Assembly (NCBI GenBank): GCA_037200885.1
Contig: JBBCIN010000003.1
Coordinates: 1,178,001-1,242,000 of the forward strand
Source: PMG-095 sp037200885
GTDB taxonomy: Bacteria > Myxococcota_A > Polyangia > Polyangiales > Polyangiaceae
Direction of reading: 5' to 3'
Length of the DNA stretch: 64,000 nucleotides
The translations under genes and the position numbers were made by a program. This document shows, in pieces, positions 41,874-50,841 of the stretch (its first letter is position 1; every line of letters starts with the position of its first letter). A model generated the notes under the pieces. It saw only the letters and a program-made list of their open reading frames with translations. It ran no database searches and was not told the DNA's origin.

Positions 41874-43079
41874 TCAGCGCTGGGCGTTTTTCTTGGGTAG
41901 GAAGGAGATCGCGGCCCACGTCAGCAGGCCGGTCGCGAGGAACACCAGTGGGTAGCCCTGGGATTTGGCGACCACCCCCATGCCCAGCACCCAAACCGCG
42001 GACCCCGCGCCGAAGCAACCGAAGAAGTAGCTCATCACCGCGCCGCGGCGGGCGCGTGGCACGCCCTCGGCCGCCAACGCGTTCAGCGACGGATAGAGCA
42101 GGCCGTGGGCGAGCCCCAAACCGGCCCCCACCGTGAACAGCAGGGTCGGACGCAGCAGGCTGCTGAGCGACGCAACCACGCCGTACAAAACCAGCCCGGT
42201 GATGGCCACGCGCCTCCGGCCCCAGGCGTCCGCCCAATTGCCGAGGAACAAGCGCACCGATAGCGCGACCAGCGTGTAGCCGAGAAAGAAGTGACTGACT
42301 TTGCTGGCGCCCAGTGAAAGTGCAAAAGGTTGAGTGAAGGTAAACATCGCGCCGAAGGCAGCGCCGTTCGCCGCGCTGCACACGAACGCGCCGAGGCGCT
42401 GCGGTTCGCGCATCAGTGCCAGCGCACTCGGCCAGGCCGCGACGCCAGCCTCAGGGAGCAGCTCTGGAGCCTGCTTCGGTTCGCGGATGACCAACGAGAG
42501 CAGCGCCGTCAACAGGGCCGAACCTCCCGCCAAGAGAAACACCAACCCCCAACCTCGATTGTCCGCTATCGGCTCGGCGATCGCGGGAGCGACGGCGTTC
42601 GACACGATGCTGGCGGCTCCGCACAGGCCGATGGCTTGGCCGAGCTTCTTCGGCGGCGCGAGGTCGGCCGCGAGCGTGACGATGCCGTTGAAGACCAAGG
42701 CGTAGGACACGCCGTGCACGATGCGCAGCGCGAAGATGGGCCAGGAAACCGCGTGGACTAGCGCGAACGCGCAACCGCTCAGGCCGTTGACCAGCGCGCC
42801 GTAGCAGATGAACGGACGTCGCGCACCGCGATCGAGCCAGGCGCCGGTCCAGGGCGAGGCGAGCACGCTGGCCAAAAGCGCTGTGGCCGCGACCGCGCCG
42901 ATCGCGTCCGCGTGGGCCTGAAACTGCCGCGCCAAGAACTTAGGCAGCAAGAAAAAGGTCGAATACGACAGGCCGAAGCAGAACTGCAGGCACAGCACCA
43001 GCACGAACGGCCGGGTGAGCAACCGTTCGGAATCGACGCCAAGCGCAGCAGCCGTCGTCGGCCGGCTGGATTCTGCCAC
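41874..43079 (-). CDS. MFS transporter (drug/metabolite efflux type)
   Basis: An MFS protein of about 400 residues. The motif-A-like loop TGAWLDRGARRPF lies between helices 2 and 3, with its C-terminal-half counterpart NWADAWGRRRVAITG. Helices such as FVLVLCLQFCFGLSYSTFFLLPKFL are typical of the family. GTG 43079 or TTG 43085 can serve as the start; AGGAG lies just upstream, beside the stop of the Ser/Thr kinase gene (gap under 15 bases), so the two are probably co-transcribed. The substrate cannot be inferred. Confidence 0.9.
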   Translation of the reverse strand: MAESSRPTTAAALGVDSERLLTRPFVLVLCLQFCFGLSYSTFFLLPKFLARQFQAHADAIGAVAATALLASVLASPWTGAWLDRGARRPFICYGALVNGLSGCAFALVHAVSWPIFALRIVHGVSYALVFNGIVTLAADLAPPKKLGQAIGLCGAASIVSNAVAPAIAEPIADNRGWGLVFLLAGGSALLTALLSLVIREPKQAPELLPEAGVAAWPSALALMREPQRLGAFVCSAANGAAFGAMFTFTQPFALSLGASKVSHFFLGYTLVALSVRLFLGNWADAWGRRRVAITGLVLYGVVASLSSLLRPTLLFTVGAGLGLAHGLLYPSLNALAAEGVPRARRGAVMSYFFGCFGAGSAVWVLGMGVVAKSQGYPLVFLATGLLTWAAISFLPKKNAQR

Positions 43080-43093
43080 GTTCAACGCGGCTC

Positions 43094-44581
43094 CTAAGCC
43101 TTGTCGCTCGGGCGACCGTCGTCGATCGCGACCAGCCCATCGCGCATCAACGCGAGCAGCTGGCGCAGCGTATCCCGGCGCGAGAGTGGCGAGAGATCGA
43201 GCACCTCCTCGACACTGGCCCCGCCGTCCAAGCGCGAGAGCAAGAAGGCTTGCTCCGGCGAGACGCGCGAATCCATGTTCGAGGGCACGCTGACGACGCT
43301 CAAGCGCTGCTGCAACGAGCCGATGCGCGTCTCGAAGATGTGGTCGATCAGCATCGACTCAGCATCCACCAAGAGCCGCGCTTCGGCGTTGTCGAAGCTC
43401 TCCGCTAGGCGCATCGCTGATTCCGCGTAGGCCACGGCCAAGTTCAAATCACCCAGACCGAGTGCCTGGCGCGCCCGCTCCAACGACTCGGGAATGTCTT
43501 GCAGATTGGCGCCGCCCACCATCGTGGAAGCGTTGACGAAGTGGTTGCTCGGTGAGCGACGCCGCGGACCGGTTTGCTGGCGTTCAGCCGGGGGCAGCGC
43601 CTCCGGCGAGAATTGCAGGGGCGGAGGGGGACTCGTGGGACTGGAGGCGGGCACCGTGCGCGATCGGCCCAGCGCCTCCGAAGCCGGCGCGGGCAGCGAG
43701 TTTTCACAGGCGACCGAGAACTCCCGCGCGAAGTCCAGCACGGTGGAGTAGCGCGCCGCGGGATCTTTCTCGAGACCGCGGTTCAACACTGCGCCCACCA
43801 GCGGCGAAACGTGCGGCGCAAAACGCTCGATCGGCGGGGCCGCGACCGATACCACCTTCTGCAGGACTTCCATCAAATCAGAGCCCGAAAACGGCGTCTG
43901 ACCGGACAACATCTCGAAGGCGATCACGGCCAACGCGTACTGGTCACCGCGATGATCGACGCTGGCGGTCTTGCCGAGCGCTTGTTCGGGCGCCATGTAG
44001 TCCGGCGTACCGAGCACGTCGAACTCACCGGTCAAGCTGCGGCCGACACCGATGCGCTTGGAGATGCCGAAGTCCAAGAGCTTCACGACCCAACCTTGGC
44101 CGGGCATCGTGGTCAGAAAAATGTTGGCAGGCTTCAAATCACGATGAACGATCGAGGCTTGGTGGGCCGCGAACAAGCCCGAGGCCACCTGATGCACGAC
44201 GCGCGCGCTGTCCGCGATCGGCAAACAGCCGTCCCGCTCCAAGCGATCGGATAAGCTCTCGCCTTTGAGCAGCTCCATCACGATGTACGGCTCGCCCTGC
44301 TCGGTCGTGTCGAAGTCCAGGATCTGAACGATGTGCGGGTGCTCGAGCTGACCGATGATCTCGGCCTCACGATTGAACCGCGCGAGCGCTTGCGTGTCGG
44401 AGATCAAATGCCGAGCGAGCACCTTGACCGCGACGCGACGACGCAGGCGTGTGTGCTCCGCGTCGAACACCAGGCCCATGCCACCCTGGTCGAGGATGGA
44501 CAGGATCCGGTAGGTCCCCCGCAGAGTTTGCCCGATGAGCGGATGCCCCTCTTCATCGGTGATAGCCGGCGCCGACGTCAT
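43094..44581 (-). CDS. eukaryotic-type serine/threonine protein kinase
   Basis: A 495-residue cytoplasmic kinase. The N-terminal kinase domain (about residues 20-285) is complete: DQGGMGLVFDAEH P-loop, VAVKVLA lysine, IVHRDLKPANIF catalytic loop, LLDFGISK magnesium loop and GTPDYMAPEQ. A Pro/Ser-rich linker leads to a C-terminal helical region (LERARQALGLGDLNLAVAYAESAM, TPR-like) and an EQAFLLSRLDGGASVEEVLDLSP winged-helix-like module known from other myxobacterial kinases. No membrane helix is present. ATG 44581 is the start. Divergent from ftsH. Confidence 0.93.
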   Translation of the reverse strand: MTSAPAITDEEGHPLIGQTLRGTYRILSILDQGGMGLVFDAEHTRLRRRVAVKVLARHLISDTQALARFNREAEIIGQLEHPHIVQILDFDTTEQGEPYIVMELLKGESLSDRLERDGCLPIADSARVVHQVASGLFAAHQASIVHRDLKPANIFLTTMPGQGWVVKLLDFGISKRIGVGRSLTGEFDVLGTPDYMAPEQALGKTASVDHRGDQYALAVIAFEMLSGQTPFSGSDLMEVLQKVVSVAAPPIERFAPHVSPLVGAVLNRGLEKDPAARYSTVLDFAREFSVACENSLPAPASEALGRSRTVPASSPTSPPPPLQFSPEALPPAERQQTGPRRRSPSNHFVNASTMVGGANLQDIPESLERARQALGLGDLNLAVAYAESAMRLAESFDNAEARLLVDAESMLIDHIFETRIGSLQQRLSVVSVPSNMDSRVSPEQAFLLSRLDGGASVEEVLDLSPLSRRDTLRQLLALMRDGLVAIDDGRPSDKA

Positions 44582-44791
44582 GTCTTTCGGTACGAAAGGA
44601 GCCACGGTAGCGCGGCTGTGACCGGACGTCGAGCGGGGGCACTGGCCCTTGTTTGGCGGCGCGCTTGCGGTCGTCTTTGGCCGACCTACACAGATTTCAG
44701 ACGAATGGCCCGAAAACAGGCCCGCAACGGGCTGTCCCGGGTTGGGGCTTCGACAAACCGCCGGGGCATCACTAGCTTCTCCGTAGAACCG

Positions 44792-46714
44792 ATGCCGAAA
44801 TCCGCTGCGAGCCGCCCACCACCCGCCGAACCGCGTTCGAGCTTGCCCCCGCCAGTTCCCCCGGAACGCACGGGTTACACCGGCTGGGTAATGCTCGGGC
44901 TGATGCTCGCGGGCTTCGCCCTGTACAAGCACTACGCCTCGGAGACGGACCCACAGCCAGCCATTGCCTACACCAGCTTCTACCAGCAAGTAGCCGACCA
45001 GAAGGTGGAATCGGTCACGCTCCGGGGGCTGAATGTACTCGGCAAATTCAAGGCGCCGACGGACGTCGAGGGGCACAAGCTCAGTACCTTCCGGAGCATG
45101 GTGCCGGGCCAAGAAGACCGCGATCTGCTGCCGCTGCTGCGCGATAAAGGCGTCAAGGTGGAGGTGCAAAGCGAAGAGCCACCGCGCGCGATTCAGATCT
45201 TGAGCGCCGTGTTGCCCTTCCTGCTCATCGCCGGCCTGTGGATTTTCCTGTCGCGGCGCGCGCAAACCATGATGGGGCCGGGTGGGCCGCTTGGAAATAT
45301 GCTCAAGGGCCGCTCGCGCCGTTTCGAAAAGGAAGCCGAAGTCGGCGTGAAGTTCGACGACGTGGCCGGCCTCAAGACCCCGAAACAAGATCTGCGTGAG
45401 ATCGTCGACTTCTTGAAGGAGCCCGCTCGCTTTCGGCGGCTGGGCGGCAAGGTGCCGCGCGGGGTACTGCTGGTCGGGCCGCCCGGCACCGGCAAAACCT
45501 TGCTCGCACGCGCGGTCGCGGGTGAAGCGGGGGTGCCGTTCTTTTCCATCAATGGCTCGGAGTTCATCGAGCTGTTCGTGGGCGTGGGCGCTTCGCGCGT
45601 GCGTGAGTTGTTCGAGGAGGCGCGCAAGGTGGCGCCCGCGATCATCTTCATCGACGAGATCGACGCGGTGGGCCGCTCACGCGGCACCGGCATGGGCGGC
45701 GGTCACGACGAACGCGAACAGACTTTGAATCAACTATTGTCCGAGATGGACGGCTTCAGTCGCAATGATCTGACGATCATCCTGGCCGCCACCAACCGCC
45801 CGGACGTGCTGGATGCGGCACTGCTTCGTCCCGGTCGCTTCGATCGCCGGGTGCTGATCGACCGGCCCGAGCTGGCCGCGCGGCGCGCCATCCTTGGCGT
45901 GCACACGCGCGACAAGCCGCTCGGTGCGGACGTGGATCTGCAAGCCCAAGCCGCGAATACGCCCGGCTTTTCCGGTGCTGATTTAGCGAATTTGGTGAAC
46001 GAAGCCGCGCTTTGCGCCACCCGCCGCGGAGCCGAAGCTATCGAAGATGCCGACTTTCACGCGGCCTTCGACAAGATCGTGCTCGGCGATCCGCGTGAGA
46101 CCAAGCTCGATCGCTTCGAGAAACAGCGCGTGGCCGTGCATGAGTCGGGGCACACGGTGGTCGCGCACTTTGCGCCCAACGCGGAACCGCCGGAGCGCGT
46201 CACGATCATCCCGCGCGGCATGGCGCTCGGTGTCACGCAATCGGCCCCCGGCGGCGAGCAACACCTGCTCACACGCCCGCAAGCGCTCGACCGCTTGCAC
46301 GTGATGCTGGGCGGCTATGCCGCCGAGAAAGTGCTGCTCGGTGACGTCTCTTCCGGCGCAGAAAACGACTTGAAGCGCGCGACGGAGCTCGCCTTCAAGA
46401 TGGTCGCGCACTGGGGTATGAGCGACGCGATCGGCCCGGTGTATCACGAGCACCGCACCGAGCACCCCTTCCTCGGTCAGATGCTGGCGACCGAAGGCGG
46501 CACCAGCGACGCCACCGTCCACCAGATCGAAGAGGAGACGCGGCGCATCTTGCACACCGCGCAGCAAGGCGCCGAAGCCGTCGTGCGCGAACGCCGGGCC
46601 GAGATGGACGCCCTGGTTGGCTACTTGCTCGAGCACGAAAGCGTGGATAAAACCGAGCTCGCGCGGCTACTCGGACCGGGGGCGACCCGGCCGAACGCCG
46701 CCGCAGCGGAGTAA
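44792..46714 (+). CDS. ftsH: ATP-dependent zinc metalloprotease FtsH
   Basis: A membrane-anchored AAA+ protease that extracts and degrades membrane and short-lived cytoplasmic proteins. 640 residues: membrane segments at about 31-47 and 142-160 flank a periplasmic domain; AAA domain with Walker A GPPGTGKT (from about residue 229), Walker B IIFIDEIDAVG and the second region of homology ATNRPDVLDAALLRPGRFDR; peptidase zinc site HESGH (from residue 450) with the distal Asp in GAENDLKRAT. A Pro-rich N-terminal extension precedes helix 1. ATG 44792 is the first start giving this layout, though no clear ribosome site is visible. Confidence 0.96.
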   Translation: MPKSAASRPPPAEPRSSLPPPVPPERTGYTGWVMLGLMLAGFALYKHYASETDPQPAIAYTSFYQQVADQKVESVTLRGLNVLGKFKAPTDVEGHKLSTFRSMVPGQEDRDLLPLLRDKGVKVEVQSEEPPRAIQILSAVLPFLLIAGLWIFLSRRAQTMMGPGGPLGNMLKGRSRRFEKEAEVGVKFDDVAGLKTPKQDLREIVDFLKEPARFRRLGGKVPRGVLLVGPPGTGKTLLARAVAGEAGVPFFSINGSEFIELFVGVGASRVRELFEEARKVAPAIIFIDEIDAVGRSRGTGMGGGHDEREQTLNQLLSEMDGFSRNDLTIILAATNRPDVLDAALLRPGRFDRRVLIDRPELAARRAILGVHTRDKPLGADVDLQAQAANTPGFSGADLANLVNEAALCATRRGAEAIEDADFHAAFDKIVLGDPRETKLDRFEKQRVAVHESGHTVVAHFAPNAEPPERVTIIPRGMALGVTQSAPGGEQHLLTRPQALDRLHVMLGGYAAEKVLLGDVSSGAENDLKRATELAFKMVAHWGMSDAIGPVYHEHRTEHPFLGQMLATEGGTSDATVHQIEEETRRILHTAQQGAEAVVRERRAEMDALVGYLLEHESVDKTELARLLGPGATRPNAAAAE

Positions 46715-46723
46715 AACTCGACC

Positions 46724-47143
46724 ATGGCGGCGTCACACTGGCTCGTGAAGAGCGAACCCTTCAAATACTCATGGCAGAAGTTCGTGACCGACAAAAAAGC
46801 GGTCTGGGACGGCGTGCGCAATTTCGAAGCGCGCAACAACCTGCGTGCAATGAAGAAGGGCGATCTGGTGCTCTTCTACCATTCGAGCGAAGGCAAAGAG
46901 GTGGTCGGCATCGCGTCCGTCGCCAAAGAAGCGTACGCGGACCCGACCGCGACCGAGGGGGACTGGTCGGCAGTCGAGCTGACCCCGAAGAAGGCGCTGA
47001 GCGAACCCGTCACTTTGGCTCAGGTCAAAGCCGATAAGCAGCTGGCGGCGTTCGCGCTCGTGCGTAAAGCGCGTATCTCGGTCATCCCGGCCACGCCCGC
47101 CGAGTTTGCGCGCGTGCTCGAGCTCGGAAAAACCAAGCTCTAA
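46724..47143 (+). CDS. EVE domain protein
   Basis: A 139-residue single-domain EVE protein (PUA-like fold, thymocyte nuclear protein 1 type), a family that binds modified bases in nucleic acids. Typical motifs are HWLVKSEPFKYSW, VWDGVRNFEARNNLRAMKKGDLVLFYHSS and VGIASVAKEAYADPT. It begins 9 bases after the ftsH stop, so it is probably co-transcribed. Stand-alone EVE genes beside core genes are common and need not be defence-related. Confidence 0.94.
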   Translation: MAASHWLVKSEPFKYSWQKFVTDKKAVWDGVRNFEARNNLRAMKKGDLVLFYHSSEGKEVVGIASVAKEAYADPTATEGDWSAVELTPKKALSEPVTLAQVKADKQLAAFALVRKARISVIPATPAEFARVLELGKTKL

Positions 47144-47171
47144 GCCCGCGCCCGGCTGGTCGTGGCTCGGC

Positions 47172-47381
47172 TCAGTCGGCTTTTGCCTCTGCCTTTGGCT
47201 CGCGCGAATCCTTGATGTCGATCAGCGTCGACACCGCCTCGATCTCACGCTTGGTTTGAATTTCGCGCTGACGCAAGATCTTGAGCTGAGCTTCGAGCTT
47301 CCGCAGCTCGCCCTCGACCTCACGCAAGCCATCTTTGAGCTTGTCGCGCTCGGACTTCAGTATTTCGAGATCGATCGCCAC
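47172..47381 (-). CDS. small coiled-coil protein
   Basis: A 69-residue highly charged protein that is almost entirely a heptad coiled coil (ILKSERDKLKDGLREVEGEL...LEAQLKILRQREIQTKREIEAV). GTG 47381 has a perfect GGAGG 7 bases upstream, which strongly supports translation. It is convergent with the EVE gene. It resembles small scaffold-like proteins; the partner is unknown. Confidence 0.75.
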   Translation of the reverse strand: MAIDLEILKSERDKLKDGLREVEGELRKLEAQLKILRQREIQTKREIEAVSTLIDIKDSREPKAEAKAD

Positions 47382-47420
47382 GCTATGCCTCCAGTATACT
47401 TGGCGGCAGACGTAGCAGAG

Positions 47421-48464
47421 TCAGTCGCTCGCGACTACCCGGTTACGCCCGGCTTGCTTGGCTGCGTACAAGCGCCGGTCGGCGATGGCCACGACCTCGT
47501 CCGAAGACGGGGTCGCGCAGCAGCTCAGGGCCGCGCAGCCGGCGCTCAGAGTAACCGAAATTTCCTGGCCTTCGTACACCGCATGCTGCTGGTTCAGGGC
47601 CTCGCGCAAGCGTTCGGCGAGCCTTCCTGCGCCGCGCGTGGAGGCCCCCCGCAGAATGACCGCAAATTCTTCGCCGCCGAAGCGCGCGAACACGTCTTCG
47701 GTGCGCAGCGCGCGGTTGGCGATTCCACCCAGGTGGCGAAGGATTTCGTCCCCGGCCGGATGGCCATAGGTGTCGTTGACGCGCTTGAAGTGGTCGAGGT
47801 CGAGCAAGATCAACGCGCAGTCGGTAGCATGGCGGACCGCAAACGCGATCTCGGCGCGCAGACGATCGTCGAAGTGACGGCGGTTGTACGCGCCGGTCAG
47901 CGCGTCACGCGTGCTCGATTCGTACAGCTTGCGAAGGAGTCCCTCTTGGCGAGAATCCGTGAGTGTGAAACGAAACGCGACACGCGCGCCGAGCTGCACC
48001 CAATCGTCGTCCCTGATTTCAGCACGCGTGATGCGCTTACCCTGGAGGAACGTGCCGTTGCGCGAGCCCAGATCCTCCACGAAGTATTTGCCCTCTTCGC
48101 ACACGAAGCGCGCGTGGAAACGGCTGATGCTATCGTCGTCGATCGGGAGCTGATTGGTGGCGTGCCGCCCCATGGTGAACGGCGTCTGCTCCACGCTCAG
48201 CACTTGGCCGGCGCCCACGCCATCCATCCGAAGCAGCATGGCCCGGTCGCGCAAGAGCGGTTGGGTCGAAGGCCCGACGCCGAAATCGGTGCTGCGCAGC
48301 GAGATGTCCATCGTGCGCTCTTCTGCGAAGGGACTGCTGCCAGCATCCATCTCTTCCGAGATCGAAGCCAAGCGCATGCGCGGCGCGGAGGCCATGCCGT
48401 CGGCCGGGCGCGGCGTCACCGGATCGGGCTTATCGCTCGGATAAAACCCGGCATGCTTTACCAT
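47421..48464 (-). CDS. FHA-GGDEF diguanylate cyclase
   Basis: A 347-residue cytoplasmic enzyme making c-di-GMP. An FHA phosphothreonine-binding domain (about residues 85-165; GRHATNQLPIDDDSISRFHARF, DLGSRNGTFLQGKRI) precedes a GGDEF domain with the active-site FGGEEF and the DLDHFKRVNDTYGH motif. No RxxD inhibitory site is evident before GGEEF (it reads RTED). ATG 48464 lies inside the end of the upstream EAL gene (7-base overlap) with GGAGG 4 bases before it. FHA control suggests regulation by a Ser/Thr kinase such as the one at 43-44.6 kb, which is inference. Confidence 0.94.
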   Translation of the reverse strand: MVKHAGFYPSDKPDPVTPRPADGMASAPRMRLASISEEMDAGSSPFAEERTMDISLRSTDFGVGPSTQPLLRDRAMLLRMDGVGAGQVLSVEQTPFTMGRHATNQLPIDDDSISRFHARFVCEEGKYFVEDLGSRNGTFLQGKRITRAEIRDDDWVQLGARVAFRFTLTDSRQEGLLRKLYESSTRDALTGAYNRRHFDDRLRAEIAFAVRHATDCALILLDLDHFKRVNDTYGHPAGDEILRHLGGIANRALRTEDVFARFGGEEFAVILRGASTRGAGRLAERLREALNQQHAVYEGQEISVTLSAGCAALSCCATPSSDEVVAIADRRLYAAKQAGRNRVVASD

Positions 48465-49744
48465 TTGACCTCCGGGAAAGGCTTTCCCGGTCGCGCGAAC
48501 AGGAAGCCTTGCAGGAGATCGCAGTCGAGTTCAATCAGCGTGTCGCGCTCTTCGATCGTCTCCACGCCCTCGGCCACCACGGTCATGCCCATGTCTTGTG
48601 AGAGCGCCGTCATCGACCGAATCACTTTTTGCTTGGTCGAGTTCTTGTGTACGTCGCGCACGAGCGACATATCGAGCTTCACGATTTCGGGCTCGAGCAA
48701 GGTGAAACTGGTCAGCCCAGCGTAGCCCGCTCCCAAATCGTCGACCGCGATGCGAAACCCCATTTCGCGCAATGCCGCCACGCGCGCACGCACGTCTTTG
48801 ACTTCGTCGAGCGACGAACGCTCGGTGACTTCGAGCACAACGCGATGTGCAATTTTGGAGAGTGGCGAGTCCGGCGCGCTCAGCCAAGGGTCGACCAAAT
48901 CGGTCACGTGCAGATTCACGAACAGCATTTCGGTGCCGCCCTCGATCATCGGTGCGGCGGCGAGATCGCGAATCGAGCGACCGAGGGCGTCCAGGCGCCC
49001 GAGCCTGGTAGCGGCATCGAGCACCGCGCCCGGGTGCGGCAAACTGGGCTCGTTGCTGCGTAGCAGGGCTTCATAGCCGTAAATGGCTTTGCGCCGAAAA
49101 TCGACGATCGGATGGTATGCCATCCAGAGCGATTGCATCGCGCGATCGAAGCTTGCTTCCAAGCCCGCGCGATCGGCGCCGAGGGCGCCGGCGTGGCCGA
49201 GCAGCTCGGCTGCCTGCTGCTTGACGCGTGCCATGCGGTGCATGCTCACGGCCTTGGCTACCGCGCGTCCGAGCGCCTCGGTGTCGACCGGCTTGGTCAG
49301 GTAGTGAAACGCGCCATACTCGAGCGCTTGTACCGCGGTGCTCACCGCAGGTTCGCCCGTGACCAGTACGACCGGCACGTGCAGATCGTGCTCGCGTACT
49401 TCGCGTAGCAGCTGAATGCCGTCCATGCCCGGCATCTTGATGTCGCTGACGATCACGTCGAACGAACGGCCGTGCACGAAGCGCGCGGCTTCCGCGCCGT
49501 TCATCGTCGAGGTGACACTGTAACCCTGACTGCGGAGCAAGCGCACCACGCCCCGCAGCACGTCCGGATCGTCATCGACGACCAACACCGACGCTTTGAA
49601 GGTGCCGTCCGAGCGCTCCCCCGACTCTGGCTCCCCCGCCCCGGAGCTTGCGAGCATGACCGACGACGACGCTTCCCGAGGGGAGCTACTTGGTGGAGCT
49701 CCCGAGGGTTGCGCCGACTCGGCTTGCGTCAGCGACACGACCAT
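48458..49744 (-). CDS. response regulator with EAL phosphodiesterase domain
   Basis: A 428-residue protein combining a receiver domain (acidic pocket VVDDD, phospho-Asp in IVSDIKMPGMDG, Lys in YLTKPV) with a C-terminal EAL c-di-GMP phosphodiesterase (YEALLRS, LFVNLHVTDL, EVTERS, VDDLGAGYAG, KLDMSLV, VAEGVE). All catalytic signatures look usable. ATG 49744 is preferred; a TTG at 49810 overlaps the palindrome upstream. The gene is immediately followed by and coupled to the diguanylate cyclase, giving opposing enzymes in one operon. Confidence 0.93.
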   Translation of the reverse strand: MVVSLTQAESAQPSGAPPSSSPREASSSVMLASSGAGEPESGERSDGTFKASVLVVDDDPDVLRGVVRLLRSQGYSVTSTMNGAEAARFVHGRSFDVIVSDIKMPGMDGIQLLREVREHDLHVPVVLVTGEPAVSTAVQALEYGAFHYLTKPVDTEALGRAVAKAVSMHRMARVKQQAAELLGHAGALGADRAGLEASFDRAMQSLWMAYHPIVDFRRKAIYGYEALLRSNEPSLPHPGAVLDAATRLGRLDALGRSIRDLAAAPMIEGGTEMLFVNLHVTDLVDPWLSAPDSPLSKIAHRVVLEVTERSSLDEVKDVRARVAALREMGFRIAVDDLGAGYAGLTSFTLLEPEIVKLDMSLVRDVHKNSTKQKVIRSMTALSQDMGMTVVAEGVETIEERDTLIELDCDLLQGFLFARPGKPFPEVKW

Positions 49745-49796
49745 GGCCTTGGTAACGGCCGTTGCGGAGTGGGCTAAAGGGGGGCTCAAGCGGTTT

Positions 49797-49824
49797 CCAA
49801 ATGTGAACAAATCGTCACATTTGG
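49797..49824. promoter_or_regulatory. operator-like palindrome upstream of the EAL/GGDEF operon
   Basis: CCAAATGTGA-N8-TCACATTTGG, perfect 10-base arms, about 53 bases before the EAL gene ATG. It contains TGTGA/TCACA half-sites like CRP-family sites but with 8 rather than 6 bases between them. Confidence 0.6.
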
Positions 49825-49878
49825 CGGGTAAATCGCACTAATTCGGCCGGGAATCGTCGATACCGTGGCGGATTGGTC

Positions 49879-49893
49879 GTCCCGAATCGGGAC
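49879..49893. terminator. short hairpin GTCCCG-AAT-CGGGAC
   Basis: A perfect 6-bp stem with a 3-base loop, 24 bases after the stop of the minus-strand gene at 49917-50294. On the plus strand it is followed within about 8 bases by TTTTT. It may end the upstream minus-strand transcript. Confidence 0.4.
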
Positions 49894-49916
49894 TTGGGGA
49901 GTTTTTGCCCGCTCGG

Positions 49917-50294
49917 CTATTCGGGTCCGTCGGGGGTCGCGATCAGGTCGCCCAGGCGGCCGACGAGGTAGTAGTTGCGACGCAGCTTGCGGCTCTTACT
50001 GGGCGCGCCCCGCGTCAGGTAGTCGAGTGGACTCTCGCGCGCGTAGCTGCTCGGGCGTGACTCGACGCGCATCAGCCGGGCGCCGCGCGGGACGTCGATT
50101 TCGGTGCGGGATTGCCAAACCGTACCCGCGCCCGCGTTGAGTCGCTCCGAACGCGCGCCAGGCCAGGCCGAAACATGCACCCAAGCGTCGTTCAAGCGCA
50201 CGAACCAGTTCACCTGCGCCGTACCGCGCGGGACGATCCGCTCTTCGTCGATGACCTCGACGACTTCTTGCGGGGGAGAAGGCGCGGCCGACAT
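49917..50294 (-). CDS. hypothetical protein
   Basis: A 125-residue protein without signal or membrane segments. It contains an apparent beta-rich core (TAQVNWFVRLNDAWVHVSAWPG, GTVWQSRTEIDVPRGARLMRVES) and a basic C-terminal part (PSKSRKLRRNYYLVGRLG). It starts 8 bases after the Nudix stop, so it forms an operon with it. I do not recognise the family. Confidence 0.7.
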   Translation of the reverse strand: MSAAPSPPQEVVEVIDEERIVPRGTAQVNWFVRLNDAWVHVSAWPGARSERLNAGAGTVWQSRTEIDVPRGARLMRVESRPSSYARESPLDYLTRGAPSKSRKLRRNYYLVGRLGDLIATPDGPE

Positions 50295-50302
50295 TTGGGA
50301 TT

Positions 50303-50767
50303 TTACTCCCAGAAGCGCTGCCCCAGCCGCGCGTTGTTCAGCATTTCGGTCATCCCGTGCGAGAGCACACTCGGCAGGTCGGCCTCGGCGAAGGCGCGCA
50401 CCTCCAAGATCTCGAGCGGGTTGTCCGGCGGGTGCGAAGGCGGGGCGACCGTGGCTTCGACGATCAGCGTGACGGCGTGAAAGCGCGGGTCCCGATCGGG
50501 CCGCGAGTACACACCGAGCAGCTCTCCCATCGATACCAGGCGCGTTCCGATTTCCTCACGCAGTTCGCGATCGAGCGCATTGCGCAGCGTCTCGCCCCAC
50601 TCGAGCGTCCCCCCGGGCATCGCCCATTGGCCTGAATCGGAGCGGCGAATCAGCACGATGCGGCCGTCCGGAGTGCGCGCCAAGGCGGCAATGCCGATCA
50701 CCGGTCGACGGAGTACGTGGCGAGCCACTTCCTTGGTGAGCTTCCACAAGCCGCTCGGAATCCGCAC
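50303..50767 (-). CDS. Nudix hydrolase
   Basis: A 154-residue Nudix enzyme hydrolysing a nucleoside diphosphate linked to another moiety. The Nudix box is complete: GGTLEWGETLRNALDRELREEIG (GX5EX7REUXEEXGU). The substrate cannot be told from sequence. The GTG 50767 start is in frame with the conserved N terminus (SGLWKLTKEVARHVLRRPVIGIAALA); the AAGGAGG at 50780-50786 is rather far upstream, so an alternative start is possible. Confidence 0.92.
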   Translation of the reverse strand: MRIPSGLWKLTKEVARHVLRRPVIGIAALARTPDGRIVLIRRSDSGQWAMPGGTLEWGETLRNALDRELREEIGTRLVSMGELLGVYSRPDRDPRFHAVTLIVEATVAPPSHPPDNPLEILEVRAFAEADLPSVLSHGMTEMLNNARLGQRFWE

Positions 50768-50801
50768 CCAGGGAGCATGCCTCCTTCCGGTGTGCGTGTC
50801 G

Positions 50802-50815
50802 CCACGAATTCGTGG
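50802..50815. promoter_or_regulatory. 14-bp perfect palindrome between divergent genes
   Basis: CCACGAA/TTCGTGG lies midway in the 74-base spacer between the Nudix gene and the L,D-transpeptidase gene. It is a candidate shared operator. Confidence 0.45.
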
Positions 50816-50841
50816 TAGGCCCGGGCCTCTGTGAGTCGAGA

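Noticed and set aside
46724..47143. EVE gene as part of a modified-base restriction system
   Set aside because: No nuclease, methylase or McrBC-like gene is adjacent; it follows ftsH as a stand-alone gene.
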